Positions 16,898 through 26,743 of a stretch of 64,000 bases of DNA are shown piece after piece. Each line of letters opens with the position of its first letter. Positions within the stretch are counted from its first letter, which is position 1. The notes under the pieces are model-generated. The model searched no databases. It was not told the origin of the DNA and saw only the letters and a program-made list of their open reading frames with translations. Origin of the DNA: Mycobacteroides immunogenum (GTDB taxonomy: Bacteria; Actinomycetota; Actinomycetes; Mycobacteriales; Mycobacteriaceae); the NCBI RefSeq assembly GCF_001605725.1, contig NZ_CP011530.1, positions 4,154,001 through 4,218,000 on the forward strand, in the 5' to 3' direction. The position numbers were made by a program, and so were the translations under genes.

Positions 16898-19800
16898 ATG
16901 AGCAGCGAGCCCGTACCGCTCGCCCGGTTCTCGGCACCCACCCGGGAATGGTTCACCGAATCATTCCCGGCACCCACGCAGGCGCAGTCCGGCGCGTGGC
17001 AATCCATCGCCAACGGCGATAACACCCTTGTCATCGCGCCCACCGGATCCGGCAAGACCCTGGCGGCGTTCCTGTGGGCGATCGACACCCTGGTTCAGGA
17101 AAGGGAGGCCGGGGCAGACGCTGAATCTCGCCGCCCCCGCGGCTCCAGGATCCTATATATCTCGCCCCTCAAGGCACTGGCCGTCGACGTCGAGCGGAAC
17201 CTGCGTGCCCCGCTGGCCGGCATTGCCCGAACCGCGGCACGGATGGGCCTGCCCGAACCCTCGATCACGATCGGCGTCCGATCCGGTGACACCCCCGCGC
17301 AACAGCGCCGCACGCTGATTTCGTCTCCGCCGGACATCCTCATCACCACGCCCGAGTCGCTGTTCCTGATGTTGACCTCCGCCGCGCGCGAGACCCTGGA
17401 CACGGTACGGACCGTCATTGTCGACGAGGTGCACGCCGTGGCCGGCACCAAACGGGGCGCCCATCTCGCGCTCTCACTGGAGCGGCTGGACGAACGGCTT
17501 TCCCAACCGGCACAGCGAATTGGCCTCTCCGCCACGGTGAAGCCCCCGGCTGAGGTCGCCCGGTTTCTGTCCGGCCGCGCCCCCGCCGCCGTCGTGGCCC
17601 CCGCGAGTCCCAAAACCTTCGACCTGTCGGTGGTCGTGCCGGTCTCGGATATGAGTGCGCCCGATAACTATCCAGACCCCGAAGCCAGTAACGCCGGCGG
17701 AACCTCCATCTGGCCCCATGTCGAACAGCGCATCGTCGATCTCATCGAGGCTCACCGGTCAAGCATCGTTTTCGCCAACTCACGCCGACTCGCCGAGCGG
17801 CTCACCGCCCGGTTCAACGAGATTCACGCCGAACGCCTCGGCATAGATCTCACACCCACGGCCAATCCGGCGGTGCCCGGCGGGCCCCCCGCGCACATCA
17901 TGGGCAGTGGGCAGACCTACGGCGCGGCACCCCTGCTGGCGCGCGCGCACCACGGCTCGGTGAGCAAGGAACAACGCGCCGACATCGAAGACGATCTGAA
18001 GACCGGCCGCCTCAAATGCGTGGTGGCCACCAGTAGCCTGGAACTCGGAATCGATATGGGCGCTGTGGATCTGGTGGTCCAGGTGGAGGCACCACCATCG
18101 GTGGCCAGTGGACTGCAGCGCATCGGCCGGGCCGGACACCAAGTGGGCGAGGTGTCCCGGGGCGTGCTGTTCCCGAAGCATCGCACCGACCTGTTGGGAT
18201 GCGCGGTCACGGTGCGGCGCATGCTCGACGGCGATATCGAGACTCTCCGGGTGCCCGCCAACCCGCTTGACATCCTCGCCCAGCACACGGTGGCGGCCTG
18301 CGCGCTCGACCCGGTGGACGTCGAGACGTGGTTCGACGTGGTCAGGCGCAGCGCTCCCTTCACTGCCCTGCCGCGCAGTGCGTTTGACGCGGTACTCGAC
18401 CTGCTGAGCGGCAAGTATCCGTCCACCGATTTCGCCGAACTGCGTCCGCGGGTGGTGTACGACAGGGATGCGGGAACCCTCACCGGGCGCCCCGGGGCAC
18501 AACGGCTGGCGGTGACATCGGGTGGCGCGATTCCCGATCGCGGCCTGTTCACCGTCTACATGTACACCGGATCCGAGGGCGAAAAGCCCTCCAGGGTCGG
18601 TGAACTCGACGAGGAAATGGTCTACGAGTCACGGCCGGGCGACGTGATTTCACTGGGCGCCACCAGCTGGCGGATCACCGAGATCACCCATGAACGGGTA
18701 ATCGTGGTTCCGGCGTTCGGCCAGCCGGGCAGATTGCCCTTCTGGCGCGGCGACGCGGTAGGACGCCCCGCCGAACTGGGTATGGCGCTGGGGCGGCTCA
18801 CCGGAGAGCTGGCCTCCGCGCGCGATGACGATTTCGACAAGCGCTGCGCCGCGATGGGATTCGATGATTTCGCGATGGGAAACCTACGCCGGCTGCTCAC
18901 CGATCAGGTGCAGTCGACCGGCGCGGTCCCCACCGACACCACTCTGATCGTGGAAAGATTCCGCGACGAGCTCGGCGACTGGCGCATCGTGCTGCACTCG
19001 CCGTACGGCCTGCGGGTCAACGGACCGCTGGCGCTGGCGGTCGCCGACCGGCTCCAGCAGCGCTACGGCGTCAGCGAGTCGCCAACCGCCACCGACGACG
19101 GCATCGTGGTGCGGCTTCCCGATACCGACGACAATCCACCCGGCGCGAATATTTTCGTCTTCGATCCGGCGGAGATCGAGGCGATCGTGACGCGCGAGGT
19201 CGGCGGCTCGGCGTTGTTCGCGGCACGATTCCGGGAATGCGCGGCACGTGCGCTGCTGCTGCCGCGCCGCACGCCGGGACGCCGATCACCGTTGTGGCAG
19301 CAGCGCCAACGGGCCGCGCAGCTGCTGGATGTCGCGCGTAAACATTCCGATTTTCCGATGGTCTTGGAGGCACTGCGCGAATGTCTGCAGGATGTGTACG
19401 ACATCGAAACCCTCGTGCGGTTGATGTCGAGCGTCGAGCAGCGCCGAATCCGGATCGTCGAGGTCCAGACCGACACACCCTCTCCCTTCGCGGCCGCCCA
19501 ATTATTCAGTTACGTGGGCGGATTCATGTACGACGAGGACCGCCCGCTGGCCGAGCGGCGTGCCGCGGCCCTCTCGCTGGATACCAATCTGCTCGCCGAG
19601 CTCATGGGGCGCGTGGAGCTGCGCGAGCTGCTCGACCCGGCAGTCATCGACACCACCGAACGCCAGTTGCAACACCTTGCCGAGGAACGTCAGGCCCGCG
19701 ACGCCGAAGCCCTCGCCGATCTGTTTCGGATTCTCGGTCCTCTGACCATCGAGGAAATCACCGCACGCTGCGCCGGCCCCGGCACCGACTGGCTCCATGA

Positions 19801-21439
19801 GCTGGTCGCCGCGCGAAGGGTGGTGGAAACCAGCTATGGGCAATGCGTGTGGTGGGCGGCCGTTGAGGACGTGGCGCGACTGCGCGACGCTCTGGGAGTG
19901 CCGGTGCCACCGGGCGTGCCCGCGGCGTTCACCGACGCGGCTGCCGATCCGCTCGGTGAACTACTGAGCCGGTACGCCAGGACACACGGCCCGTTCACCA
20001 CCGGGCAGGCCGCGGGACGGTTCGGCATCGGTGTCCGTGTTGCCGCGGATGCCCTCTCGGCGATGGCGGCACGCGGTCAGCTGGTGCGTGGTGAATTCAC
20101 CTCTGATGCCACAGATTCCGAACAGTGGTGCGATGCGGAGGTCCTTCGGATTCTGCGCAGGCGGTCGCTGGCCGCGCTGCGCGCACAGGTGGAGCCGGTC
20201 AGCACTTCGGCGTTCGCGCGGTTCCTGCCCGCGTGGCAATACCTCGATTCGAATCTGCGCGGTGTCGACGGAGTGGCCACTGTCATCGACCAACTTGCTG
20301 GGGTGCCGATACCCGCGTCCGCGTGGGAGCCGCTGATCCTGGCACGACGTGTCCGCGACTACTCCCCGCAGATGCTCGACGAGCTGCTGGCCTCCGGCGA
20401 GGCAGTGTGGTCGGGCCACGGCTCGATCACCGCGCAGGACGGCTGGATCGCGCTGCACCCCAGCGGTATTGCTCCCGCCACGCTCACCGCTTCCGGTCCC
20501 GTCACGCTGGATGACGCACATCGAACGATCCTGGACAGTCTCGGCGCCGGCGGCGGCTACTTCTTCCGGCAGTTCGGTGCGGGCGCGACAAGACCGGCGC
20601 TATGGGATCTGGTGTGGGCGGGCCTGATCACGGGAGACACCTTCGCACCGGTGCGGGCCCTGCTCGGCGCCAGCGCCACCTCGCGTACTACACACCGAAG
20701 CCGGCGAGCACCGAGGCTGCGGGCCTACACCCCGATCCCCACCGCGGCACCCGTCGATCCCGCCGTCGCCGGGCGCTGGTCGATGCTTCCCGAAAGACTC
20801 CCCGATGGCACTGAACGTTCGCACATGCAGGCCGAGCTGCTGCTCGGCAGGTACGGCGTGGTAACCAAGGGCAGCGTCGTCGCCGAGGGGGTCGCAGGCG
20901 GTTTCGCCTGGCTCTACAAGGTCTTGTCGACGTTCGAGGACAACGGGCGCTGTCGCCGGGGCTACTTCGTCGAATCGCTGGGCGGCGCACAGTTCGCCTC
21001 CCCGGCGACCGTCGACAGGTTGCGCGAGTATCTCGACACCGTCGACGACGCGCGCAAGCCGTATCGGGCGACGGTTTTGGCGGCGACCGATCCGGCCAAC
21101 CCCTATGGCGCGGCCCTGCCGTGGCCGCAGGCAACCTCCGAGTCCGGCCATCGCCCGGGCCGGAAGGCCGGCGCTCTCGCGGTGCTCGTCGATGGCGACC
21201 TCGCCCTCTATATCGAACGGGGCGGTAAGTCACTGTTGAGCTTCGTGACCGACCCCACGGTGCTGCACGCCGCGGCATTGGGCACGATGGAATTGGTGCG
21301 CGACGGCGCCCTCGATGCTCTGGTGATCGAAAGAGCCGACGGCAGATCGGTCTTCGACCTCGGCGATTCGGCGGTCATCGCGGCACTGTTGGAAGCGGGA
21401 TTCGCCCGGACACCGCGAGGATTGAGGATTCGCAAGTGA
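16898..21439 (+). CDS. lhr: Lhr family ATP-dependent DNA/RNA helicase
   Basis: A 1513-residue superfamily 2 helicase that tracks 3' to 5' on single-stranded DNA and unwinds DNA or RNA:DNA hybrids in repair; mycobacterial Lhr is induced by mitomycin C. Walker A APTGSGKT (Lys53) and DEVH box (176-179) are followed by the helicase C domain (TSSLELGIDMGAVDLVVQ, QRIGRAGHQ), a winged helix, and a long Lhr-specific C-terminal region. Length equals the usual mycobacterial form. Two small genes follow with 4-base overlaps. The nei glycosylase that follows lhr in M. tuberculosis is not here. Confidence 0.97.
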   Translation: MSSEPVPLARFSAPTREWFTESFPAPTQAQSGAWQSIANGDNTLVIAPTGSGKTLAAFLWAIDTLVQEREAGADAESRRPRGSRILYISPLKALAVDVERNLRAPLAGIARTAARMGLPEPSITIGVRSGDTPAQQRRTLISSPPDILITTPESLFLMLTSAARETLDTVRTVIVDEVHAVAGTKRGAHLALSLERLDERLSQPAQRIGLSATVKPPAEVARFLSGRAPAAVVAPASPKTFDLSVVVPVSDMSAPDNYPDPEASNAGGTSIWPHVEQRIVDLIEAHRSSIVFANSRRLAERLTARFNEIHAERLGIDLTPTANPAVPGGPPAHIMGSGQTYGAAPLLARAHHGSVSKEQRADIEDDLKTGRLKCVVATSSLELGIDMGAVDLVVQVEAPPSVASGLQRIGRAGHQVGEVSRGVLFPKHRTDLLGCAVTVRRMLDGDIETLRVPANPLDILAQHTVAACALDPVDVETWFDVVRRSAPFTALPRSAFDAVLDLLSGKYPSTDFAELRPRVVYDRDAGTLTGRPGAQRLAVTSGGAIPDRGLFTVYMYTGSEGEKPSRVGELDEEMVYESRPGDVISLGATSWRITEITHERVIVVPAFGQPGRLPFWRGDAVGRPAELGMALGRLTGELASARDDDFDKRCAAMGFDDFAMGNLRRLLTDQVQSTGAVPTDTTLIVERFRDELGDWRIVLHSPYGLRVNGPLALAVADRLQQRYGVSESPTATDDGIVVRLPDTDDNPPGANIFVFDPAEIEAIVTREVGGSALFAARFRECAARALLLPRRTPGRRSPLWQQRQRAAQLLDVARKHSDFPMVLEALRECLQDVYDIETLVRLMSSVEQRRIRIVEVQTDTPSPFAAAQLFSYVGGFMYDEDRPLAERRAAALSLDTNLLAELMGRVELRELLDPAVIDTTERQLQHLAEERQARDAEALADLFRILGPLTIEEITARCAGPGTDWLHELVAARRVVETSYGQCVWWAAVEDVARLRDALGVPVPPGVPAAFTDAAADPLGELLSRYARTHGPFTTGQAAGRFGIGVRVAADALSAMAARGQLVRGEFTSDATDSEQWCDAEVLRILRRRSLAALRAQVEPVSTSAFARFLPAWQYLDSNLRGVDGVATVIDQLAGVPIPASAWEPLILARRVRDYSPQMLDELLASGEAVWSGHGSITAQDGWIALHPSGIAPATLTASGPVTLDDAHRTILDSLGAGGGYFFRQFGAGATRPALWDLVWAGLITGDTFAPVRALLGASATSRTTHRSRRAPRLRAYTPIPTAAPVDPAVAGRWSMLPERLPDGTERSHMQAELLLGRYGVVTKGSVVAEGVAGGFAWLYKVLSTFEDNGRCRRGYFVESLGGAQFASPATVDRLREYLDTVDDARKPYRATVLAATDPANPYGAALPWPQATSESGHRPGRKAGALAVLVDGDLALYIERGGKSLLSFVTDPTVLHAAALGTMELVRDGALDALVIERADGRSVFDLGDSAVIAALLEAGFARTPRGLRIRK

Positions 21440-21825
21440 AAGTCACCCGCTTCGACCACATCGTGGTCAACTGCAATGACGTCGACACCACCGCGGCCTG
21501 GTACGAGCGGGTACTCGGCATGTCCCGCGAAACCTTCGGGCCCGCGGGACGTACCGCCCTCACGTTCGGCGTACAGAAGATCAACCTGCGGCCCATCACC
21601 GCGACCCAGAGCGAATGGTTCACCGGCGTCGCCGCGGCGGCCGGCTCCGACGATCTGTGTTTCATCACCGAAGCCTCGCCAGGCGAGGTGCGCCAGCATC
21701 TCGAGGCGTGCGGCGTCCCGATCGAGCAGGGACCGGTCACCAAGGTCGGCGCGCTGGGCGACATGACCTCGCACTACTGCCGCGACCCGGACGGAAATCT
21801 TGTTGAGATCGCGGTATACCCGTGA
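21436..21825 (+). CDS. VOC/glyoxalase-fold protein
   Basis: A 129-residue vicinal-oxygen-chelate protein with two beta-alpha-beta-beta-beta modules. Putative metal ligands include His in FDHIVVNC, Glu in FITEA, His in SHYCRDPDGN and Glu in LVEIAVYP. The family covers glyoxalases, dioxygenases and fosfomycin/bleomycin resistance proteins; the reaction cannot be told. The GTG overlaps the lhr stop and the stop overlaps the next GTG, so it sits in an lhr operon. Confidence 0.85.
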   Translation: MKVTRFDHIVVNCNDVDTTAAWYERVLGMSRETFGPAGRTALTFGVQKINLRPITATQSEWFTGVAAAAGSDDLCFITEASPGEVRQHLEACGVPIEQGPVTKVGALGDMTSHYCRDPDGNLVEIAVYP

Positions 21826-22454
21826 TCAACAACCACTACCACCACCTCGCCTTCGGCCCGGCCGCGATCGAACGGCAGCGGGCCAACGGCAGTTACGTCG
21901 CCTACGGCACACACCTGGAACGCCCCGATGACGGCCCCGACCAGCTGGGCAGCCGGGAACTACGGATGATCGCCGACGCGACCCAGTTCTATCTGGGCAC
22001 GGTGACGCCGACGGGCTGGCCGTACCTGCAATATCGCAGCGGGCCGGCCGGATTCGTGCGTCATCTCGGCGGCAACACCGTGCGATTCATCGACCTGCCG
22101 GGCAACAACCAATTTGTGACGCTGGGCAACCTCACGGCCGACGATCGGCTGGCGATGTTCTTCGTCGACTACCCGCGTAAGCAGCGCCTCAAAGTCTTTG
22201 GCCGTGGCAGCGTGCGGGAGGGCGAACGCCGGGAGATCGACGTGACGGTGGAGGCATTTGACTGGAACTGCTCCCGCAGCATCATTCCCCGGTACGACCA
22301 GCAGTACCTCACCGATCTCGGTAAGGCCTATCAGGACAAGGCTGCCGCCAAGGAGGCCGAGCTCACCGCCGAGATCGAGCGGCTGCACGCGCGGATCGAC
22401 CAGCTCGAGCAGCGTGGGGGGCGTCAGCGCCCTAGCGCCCGCACCGACTCATAA
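21822..22454 (+). CDS. PPOX-fold flavoprotein with C-terminal coiled coil
   Basis: A 210-residue pyridoxamine-5'-phosphate-oxidase-like protein: MIADATQFYLGTVTPTGWPYLQYRSGPAGFVRHL and the strand LFVDYPRKQRLKVFGRG-like block are typical of the FMN split barrel. The last ~45 residues (KAAAKEAELTAEIERLHARIDQLEQRG) form a heptad coiled coil, unusual for a stand-alone oxidase and probably for oligomerisation. GTG start overlapping the VOC stop. The 3' end overlaps the convergent pseudouridine synthase by 31 bases. Confidence 0.8.
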   Translation: MINNHYHHLAFGPAAIERQRANGSYVAYGTHLERPDDGPDQLGSRELRMIADATQFYLGTVTPTGWPYLQYRSGPAGFVRHLGGNTVRFIDLPGNNQFVTLGNLTADDRLAMFFVDYPRKQRLKVFGRGSVREGERREIDVTVEAFDWNCSRSIIPRYDQQYLTDLGKAYQDKAAAKEAELTAEIERLHARIDQLEQRGGRQRPSARTDS

Positions 22455-23317
22455 CGAACATCCTTGCCGCTCAACGGGTCCCGGAATGCCAATGTGCGTG
22501 CCAACAATTGCAGGGGCCGCGTGAAGTCGTCGGGCGCTACCTCGACAATGTCCGGGTAAAGCGGGTCGTTGAGAATCGGAGCACCCTGGCTGTTCATGTG
22601 TACGCGCAATTGATGCGTCTGGCCGGTGCTCGGGGTCAGGCGGTACCTGCCCACTGACCTGTCCCGCTCGACCAGCTCGACGTGGGTCTCGGCGTTCACC
22701 GCGCCCGGTTCCTCCACTGCCTGAAGAATACTGCGCCGCTTGATGATTCTGCTGCGCAACGTCACCGGCAGAGACAGCCCGGGGTCCACCGGGGCCAATG
22801 CCTCATAGACCTTGACGACCTGCCGTTGCGCGAACAACGCGTGGTATGCCGCGCGCGCTTCTCGGCGCACCGTGAACAACAGCACGCCTGCGGTGAGCCG
22901 GTCCAGACGATGCGCGGGTGCCAACTCCGGTAGGTTCAGCATCTTGCGCAGCCGCACCAGCGCGGTCTCAGTGACATGCCGCCCCCGCGGCATGGTGGCG
23001 AGAAAATGCGGCTTGTCGACCACCAGAACGTTTTCATCCCAATGCAATACGTCGATGGCGAAGGGCACGGGCGTCTCCACCGCCGGTTCGCGATAGGTGT
23101 ACACGACGGCACCGGCAGGTAGCCGGGTGTCGGCGGTGACGCGCACACCCGCGACATCGACGACCTCGCCCCGGTCCACCTGAGCGGCGGCCACCGCACC
23201 GAATCGGGCGACCAGCTCATCAAGAACACGGCCACCCGTGCGGATCCGGATTCGCACCGGCCCCAAGCCGTCTCGCACCGGTAGTGGTGGCTCAGGAGCC
23301 CTACGCCTGGGGCTCAT
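22424..23317 (-). CDS. RluA-family RNA pseudouridine synthase
   Basis: A 297-residue enzyme that isomerises uridine to pseudouridine in rRNA or tRNA. The signature HRLDRLTAGVLLF contains the catalytic Asp; downstream STGQTHQLRVHM is also conserved. The N-terminus has a degenerate S4-like RNA-binding stretch (VARFGAVAAAQVDRGEVVDVAG). It lies 9 bases downstream of glpD2 and is likely cotranscribed. Counterpart of Rv3300c by position. Target site unknown. Confidence 0.9.
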   Translation of the reverse strand: MSPRRRAPEPPLPVRDGLGPVRIRIRTGGRVLDELVARFGAVAAAQVDRGEVVDVAGVRVTADTRLPAGAVVYTYREPAVETPVPFAIDVLHWDENVLVVDKPHFLATMPRGRHVTETALVRLRKMLNLPELAPAHRLDRLTAGVLLFTVRREARAAYHALFAQRQVVKVYEALAPVDPGLSLPVTLRSRIIKRRSILQAVEEPGAVNAETHVELVERDRSVGRYRLTPSTGQTHQLRVHMNSQGAPILNDPLYPDIVEVAPDDFTRPLQLLARTLAFRDPLSGKDVRYESVRALGR

Positions 23318-23326
23318 CGGCGCGGC

Positions 23327-25105
23327 CTACTTGGTGGGCGAGAGCACGGTGCCGGTTTCGGTCACCGGTTCGACGATGAAGGACCGGGCCTCGGGCGCCG
23401 CCACTCGCAGCGCGTCCGCCGACGCGTCATCGGGCTGGCGCTGTGAACGCACTTCGGCATCGACCCGCGCTCGATAGGTATCCACTTCGCGCTCAATGTC
23501 CTCCGCCGACCAGCCCAGCACCGGCGCCACCAACTCGGCGACCTCCTGGGCACAGTCGACACCACGGTGCGAATACTCGATGGCGATACGCATGCGCCGC
23601 GCGAGAATGTCCTCCAGATGTAGCGCACCCTCGGCCGCCACCGCATAGAGCGCCTCAACCTTCAAGTACATCGGCGCCTTGGTAATCGGTTGCAGCAGGC
23701 TGTGATCGGTGCCCGCGCAGGCGAGCACCTCACCGATCAACGAGCCGTACCGGTCCAGCAGATGCCGCACCCGGTACGGATGCAGACCGTAGGTCTCCCC
23801 CACATGCTCGGTCTGATTGATCAGCGCGAAATACCCGTCGGCGCCCAGCAGCGGCACCTTCTCGGTGATGGAAGGCGCCACCCGCGCCGGCACGAACTCA
23901 CTTGCCATATCCACGGCGTCGGACGCCATCACCCGATACGTGGTGTACTTGCCGCCCGCGATGGCCACCAGGCCCGGAGCCGCCACGGCGACCGCGTGCT
24001 CGCGAGACAGCTTGGACGTGTCATCGTTCTCGCCCGCCAGCAGCGGGCGCAATCCCGCGTACACTCCGTCAATATCGTTGTGCGTCAACGGTGTTGCCAG
24101 CACAGTGTTCACGTGATCCAGGATGTAGTCGATATCCACCTTGGTGGCGGCGGGGTGCGCCAGATCCAGATTCCACTCGGTGTCGGTGGTTCCGATGATC
24201 CAATGATTGCCCCACGGAATCACGAACAGCACCGACTTCTCGGTGCGCAGGATGATCGCGACCTCGCTGACAATCCTGTCGCGTGGCACCACGATGTGCA
24301 CACCTTTGGAGGCGGTGACCCGGAAACGCCCGCGCGTCTTGGACAGCGCCTGGATCTCATCGGTCCACACCCCGGTGGCGTTGATGACGACGTGCCCACG
24401 AACTTCGGTTTCGGCGCCGCTCTCGGTATCACGCACCACCACACCGATGACGCGATCTCCCTCGCGTAGCAGCGAGACCACTTGCGTGGAGGCACGAACC
24501 ACCGCACCGTAGTGCGCCGCGGTACGGGCCACGGTCATGGTGTGCCGCGCGTCATCGACCACGGTGTCGTAGTACCGGATACCGCCGATGAGCGAATTGC
24601 GCTTGAGACCCGGCGCCAGCCGCAGCGCGCCCGCACGGGTCAGATGCTTCTGGGCGGGAACAGATTTCGCGCCACCCATTTGGTCGTACAGGAAGATGCC
24701 CGCCGCTATGTACGGCCGCTCCCACCATCTGTTGGTCAGCGGGAACAGGAACGGCAACGGCTTGACCAGGTGCGGCGCCAGCGTGGAGAGAGACAGCTCC
24801 CGCTCGCGCAGAGCCTCCTGGACCAAGCCGAATTCGAGCTGCTCCAGGTAGCGCAGGCCGCCGTGGAACATCTTCGATGAGCGACTTGATGTTCCCGACG
24901 CGAAGTCACGGGCCTCGACCAGCGCGACCTTGAGCCCACGGGTGGCCGCGTCCAGCGCCGACCCGGCGCCCACGACACCACCACCGATGACGATGACATC
25001 GAACTGCTCAGATCCCAGGCGTTCCCAGTTCAGTGCACGGGCCTGCGGTCCAAGGAACGTGTAGGTGGGCCCACTCGATCCCGACGAGCTGGTTGCGTCA
25101 CTCAC
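23327..25105 (-). CDS. glpD2: Aerobic glycerol-3-phosphate dehydrogenase
   Basis: A 592-residue FAD enzyme that oxidises glycerol-3-phosphate to dihydroxyacetone phosphate at the membrane and feeds electrons to quinone. FAD motif DVIVIGGGVVGAGSA (36-50), then RSSKMFHGGLRYLEQ and the C-terminal GlpD cap domain. GTG start with GGAAGGGAG upstream. Counterpart of Rv3302c, with lpdA just upstream on the same strand; the phoY1 gene that lies next to it in M. tuberculosis is absent. Confidence 0.95.
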   Translation of the reverse strand: MSDATSSSGSSGPTYTFLGPQARALNWERLGSEQFDVIVIGGGVVGAGSALDAATRGLKVALVEARDFASGTSSRSSKMFHGGLRYLEQLEFGLVQEALRERELSLSTLAPHLVKPLPFLFPLTNRWWERPYIAAGIFLYDQMGGAKSVPAQKHLTRAGALRLAPGLKRNSLIGGIRYYDTVVDDARHTMTVARTAAHYGAVVRASTQVVSLLREGDRVIGVVVRDTESGAETEVRGHVVINATGVWTDEIQALSKTRGRFRVTASKGVHIVVPRDRIVSEVAIILRTEKSVLFVIPWGNHWIIGTTDTEWNLDLAHPAATKVDIDYILDHVNTVLATPLTHNDIDGVYAGLRPLLAGENDDTSKLSREHAVAVAAPGLVAIAGGKYTTYRVMASDAVDMASEFVPARVAPSITEKVPLLGADGYFALINQTEHVGETYGLHPYRVRHLLDRYGSLIGEVLACAGTDHSLLQPITKAPMYLKVEALYAVAAEGALHLEDILARRMRIAIEYSHRGVDCAQEVAELVAPVLGWSAEDIEREVDTYRARVDAEVRSQRQPDDASADALRVAAPEARSFIVEPVTETGTVLSPTK

Positions 25106-25221
25106 GGCTACTCCCTTCCACGCCCACTAACGGGCCCCGGAGTTCCTTCCGGACAGCCACGTTACCGGACGGTAGCGCTCTCGTCAGTGATGCACGCCGC
25201 TATGGCGCAAATCGACACGGG

Positions 25222-26637
25222 TCAGTCCAGGTCGTCGTGGGCAATCAGCTGCCGTGCGGCCTCGGTCACCGAACCGGACAGCGACGGGTAGACCGACAGC
25301 GTCTGCGCCAGGTCGTTCACCGAGAGTAGGTTCTGCACCGCGAGGGCGATGGGCAGGATCAGCTCGGAGGCATTCGCGGCCACCACCACACCACCGATCA
25401 CCACACCGGTGGCCGGGCGGCAGAAGATCTTCACGAAACCGCGGCGCAGGCCTGACATCTTTGCCCGCGGGTTCGTGTGCAACGGCAGCGTGACGGTGCG
25501 CGCGGGCACCTCACCGTTGTCGATGGCGGCCTGGGACACACCCACGGCGGCAATCTCCGGGCGGGTAAATACCGCGGCGGCAACGGTTTTCAACCTGATG
25601 GGCTGTACCGCGTCACCGAGGGCGTGATACATGGCGATGCGGCCCTGCATGGCCGCCACCGACGCCAGCGGGAGCAACCCGGTGCAGTCTCCCGCGGCAT
25701 AGATGCCGGCCACCGAGGTACGCGACACCCGATCGACGGTGAGATAGCCCCCAGAGCCCAGCGTGATACCGACGCGCTCCAGGCCCAGGCCGGCGGTGTT
25801 CGGAATGGATCCCACCGTCATCAGCACATGGCTGCCGTCGACCACGCGGCCGTCGGCCATGGAAACCCGCACGCCCGTGTCCGTCCTGGTCACCGAGTCG
25901 GCTCGCGCGTTCTTCACCAACGTCACACCACGCTCGGCCAGCGTGTCCTCCAGGACCAGGGCGGCGTCCTCGTCCTCGTGCGGCAACACGCGGTCACGGC
26001 TGGCGACGACGGTCACCTGCACCCCCAGCTCGGTGTAGGCGTGGACGAACTCGGCGCCCGTCACACCCGAACCGACCACGATGAGATGCTCGGGCAATTC
26101 CTCCAAGTCATACAGCTGGCGCCAGGTGAGAATCCGCTCACCGTCGGGCCGAGCGTGAGGCAGCACACGCGGGCTGGCACCTGTGGCAATGAGCACCACA
26201 TCGGCCTCCAGGATGGTGCTGGTGCCATCCGGCGCGGTCGCCTTGACCCGGTGGAACGCCATCCCGACCACGTGATCGACCAGCTCGGCACGCCCGGAGA
26301 TCAGCCGTACTCCGGCGCTGCGGAGCCGCTCGGCGATATCTACCGATTGTTCGGAGGCGAGGCGTTTGACGCGGCTGTGGATCTGCGGCAGCGAAATCTT
26401 GGCGTGCTCAACATCGATGTCAAAGCCCAGGTTGGGGGCGCGGCGCAGGTCGGTGCGCACACCGGTTGAGGCGATGAATGTCTTGGACGGCACACAGTCG
26501 AACAGCACGCAGGCGCCGCCGATCCCGTCCGAGTCGATCACCGTCACCTCGGTGGTGCTTCGCTCATGAGCAGCGGCCACAAGTGCCGCCTCGTATCCCG
26601 CTGGTCCTCCACCAATGATCACGATGCGCGTAGCCAC
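25222..26637 (-). CDS. lpdA: NAD(P)H quinone reductase LpdA (flavoprotein disulfide reductase family)
   Basis: A 471-residue FAD protein of the lipoamide dehydrogenase fold. FAD motif IIGGGPAGYEA (7-17), Cys43/Cys48 in GGACVLFDCVPSK, and NAD motif VVGSGVTGAEF. The C-terminal His-x4-Glu pair needed for lipoamide reduction is missing (VYPSLSGS where lipoamide dehydrogenases have HPTLSE), as in M. tuberculosis Rv3303c, a quinone reductase. GTG start six bases after the -10 TAGGTT, so leaderless. It may be cotranscribed with glpD2 across a 116-bp gap. Confidence 0.94.
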   Translation of the reverse strand: MATRIVIIGGGPAGYEAALVAAAHERSTTEVTVIDSDGIGGACVLFDCVPSKTFIASTGVRTDLRRAPNLGFDIDVEHAKISLPQIHSRVKRLASEQSVDIAERLRSAGVRLISGRAELVDHVVGMAFHRVKATAPDGTSTILEADVVLIATGASPRVLPHARPDGERILTWRQLYDLEELPEHLIVVGSGVTGAEFVHAYTELGVQVTVVASRDRVLPHEDEDAALVLEDTLAERGVTLVKNARADSVTRTDTGVRVSMADGRVVDGSHVLMTVGSIPNTAGLGLERVGITLGSGGYLTVDRVSRTSVAGIYAAGDCTGLLPLASVAAMQGRIAMYHALGDAVQPIRLKTVAAAVFTRPEIAAVGVSQAAIDNGEVPARTVTLPLHTNPRAKMSGLRRGFVKIFCRPATGVVIGGVVVAANASELILPIALAVQNLLSVNDLAQTLSVYPSLSGSVTEAARQLIAHDDLD

Positions 26638-26643
26638 GCAAAT

Positions 26644-26649
26644 AACCTA
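26644..26649 (-). promoter_or_regulatory. -10 box of leaderless lpdA promoter
   Basis: Minus-strand TAGGTT ends six bases before the lpdA GTG; no ribosome site is present, supporting leaderless translation. Confidence 0.55.
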
Positions 26650-26743
26650 CAAGCACTCCCAGACCCCGGCTTGCCATCCCGGTCGCGGGTTCTTCGCCCG
26701 AGTGGCTCATCACCGTGGATCGAGGACCACTAGAGTTGCCCCC

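Noticed and set aside
25106..25221. GTTACCGGACGGTAGC near-palindrome upstream of glpD2
   Set aside because: Half-sites of only four bases (TACC/GGTA), too short to call an operator.
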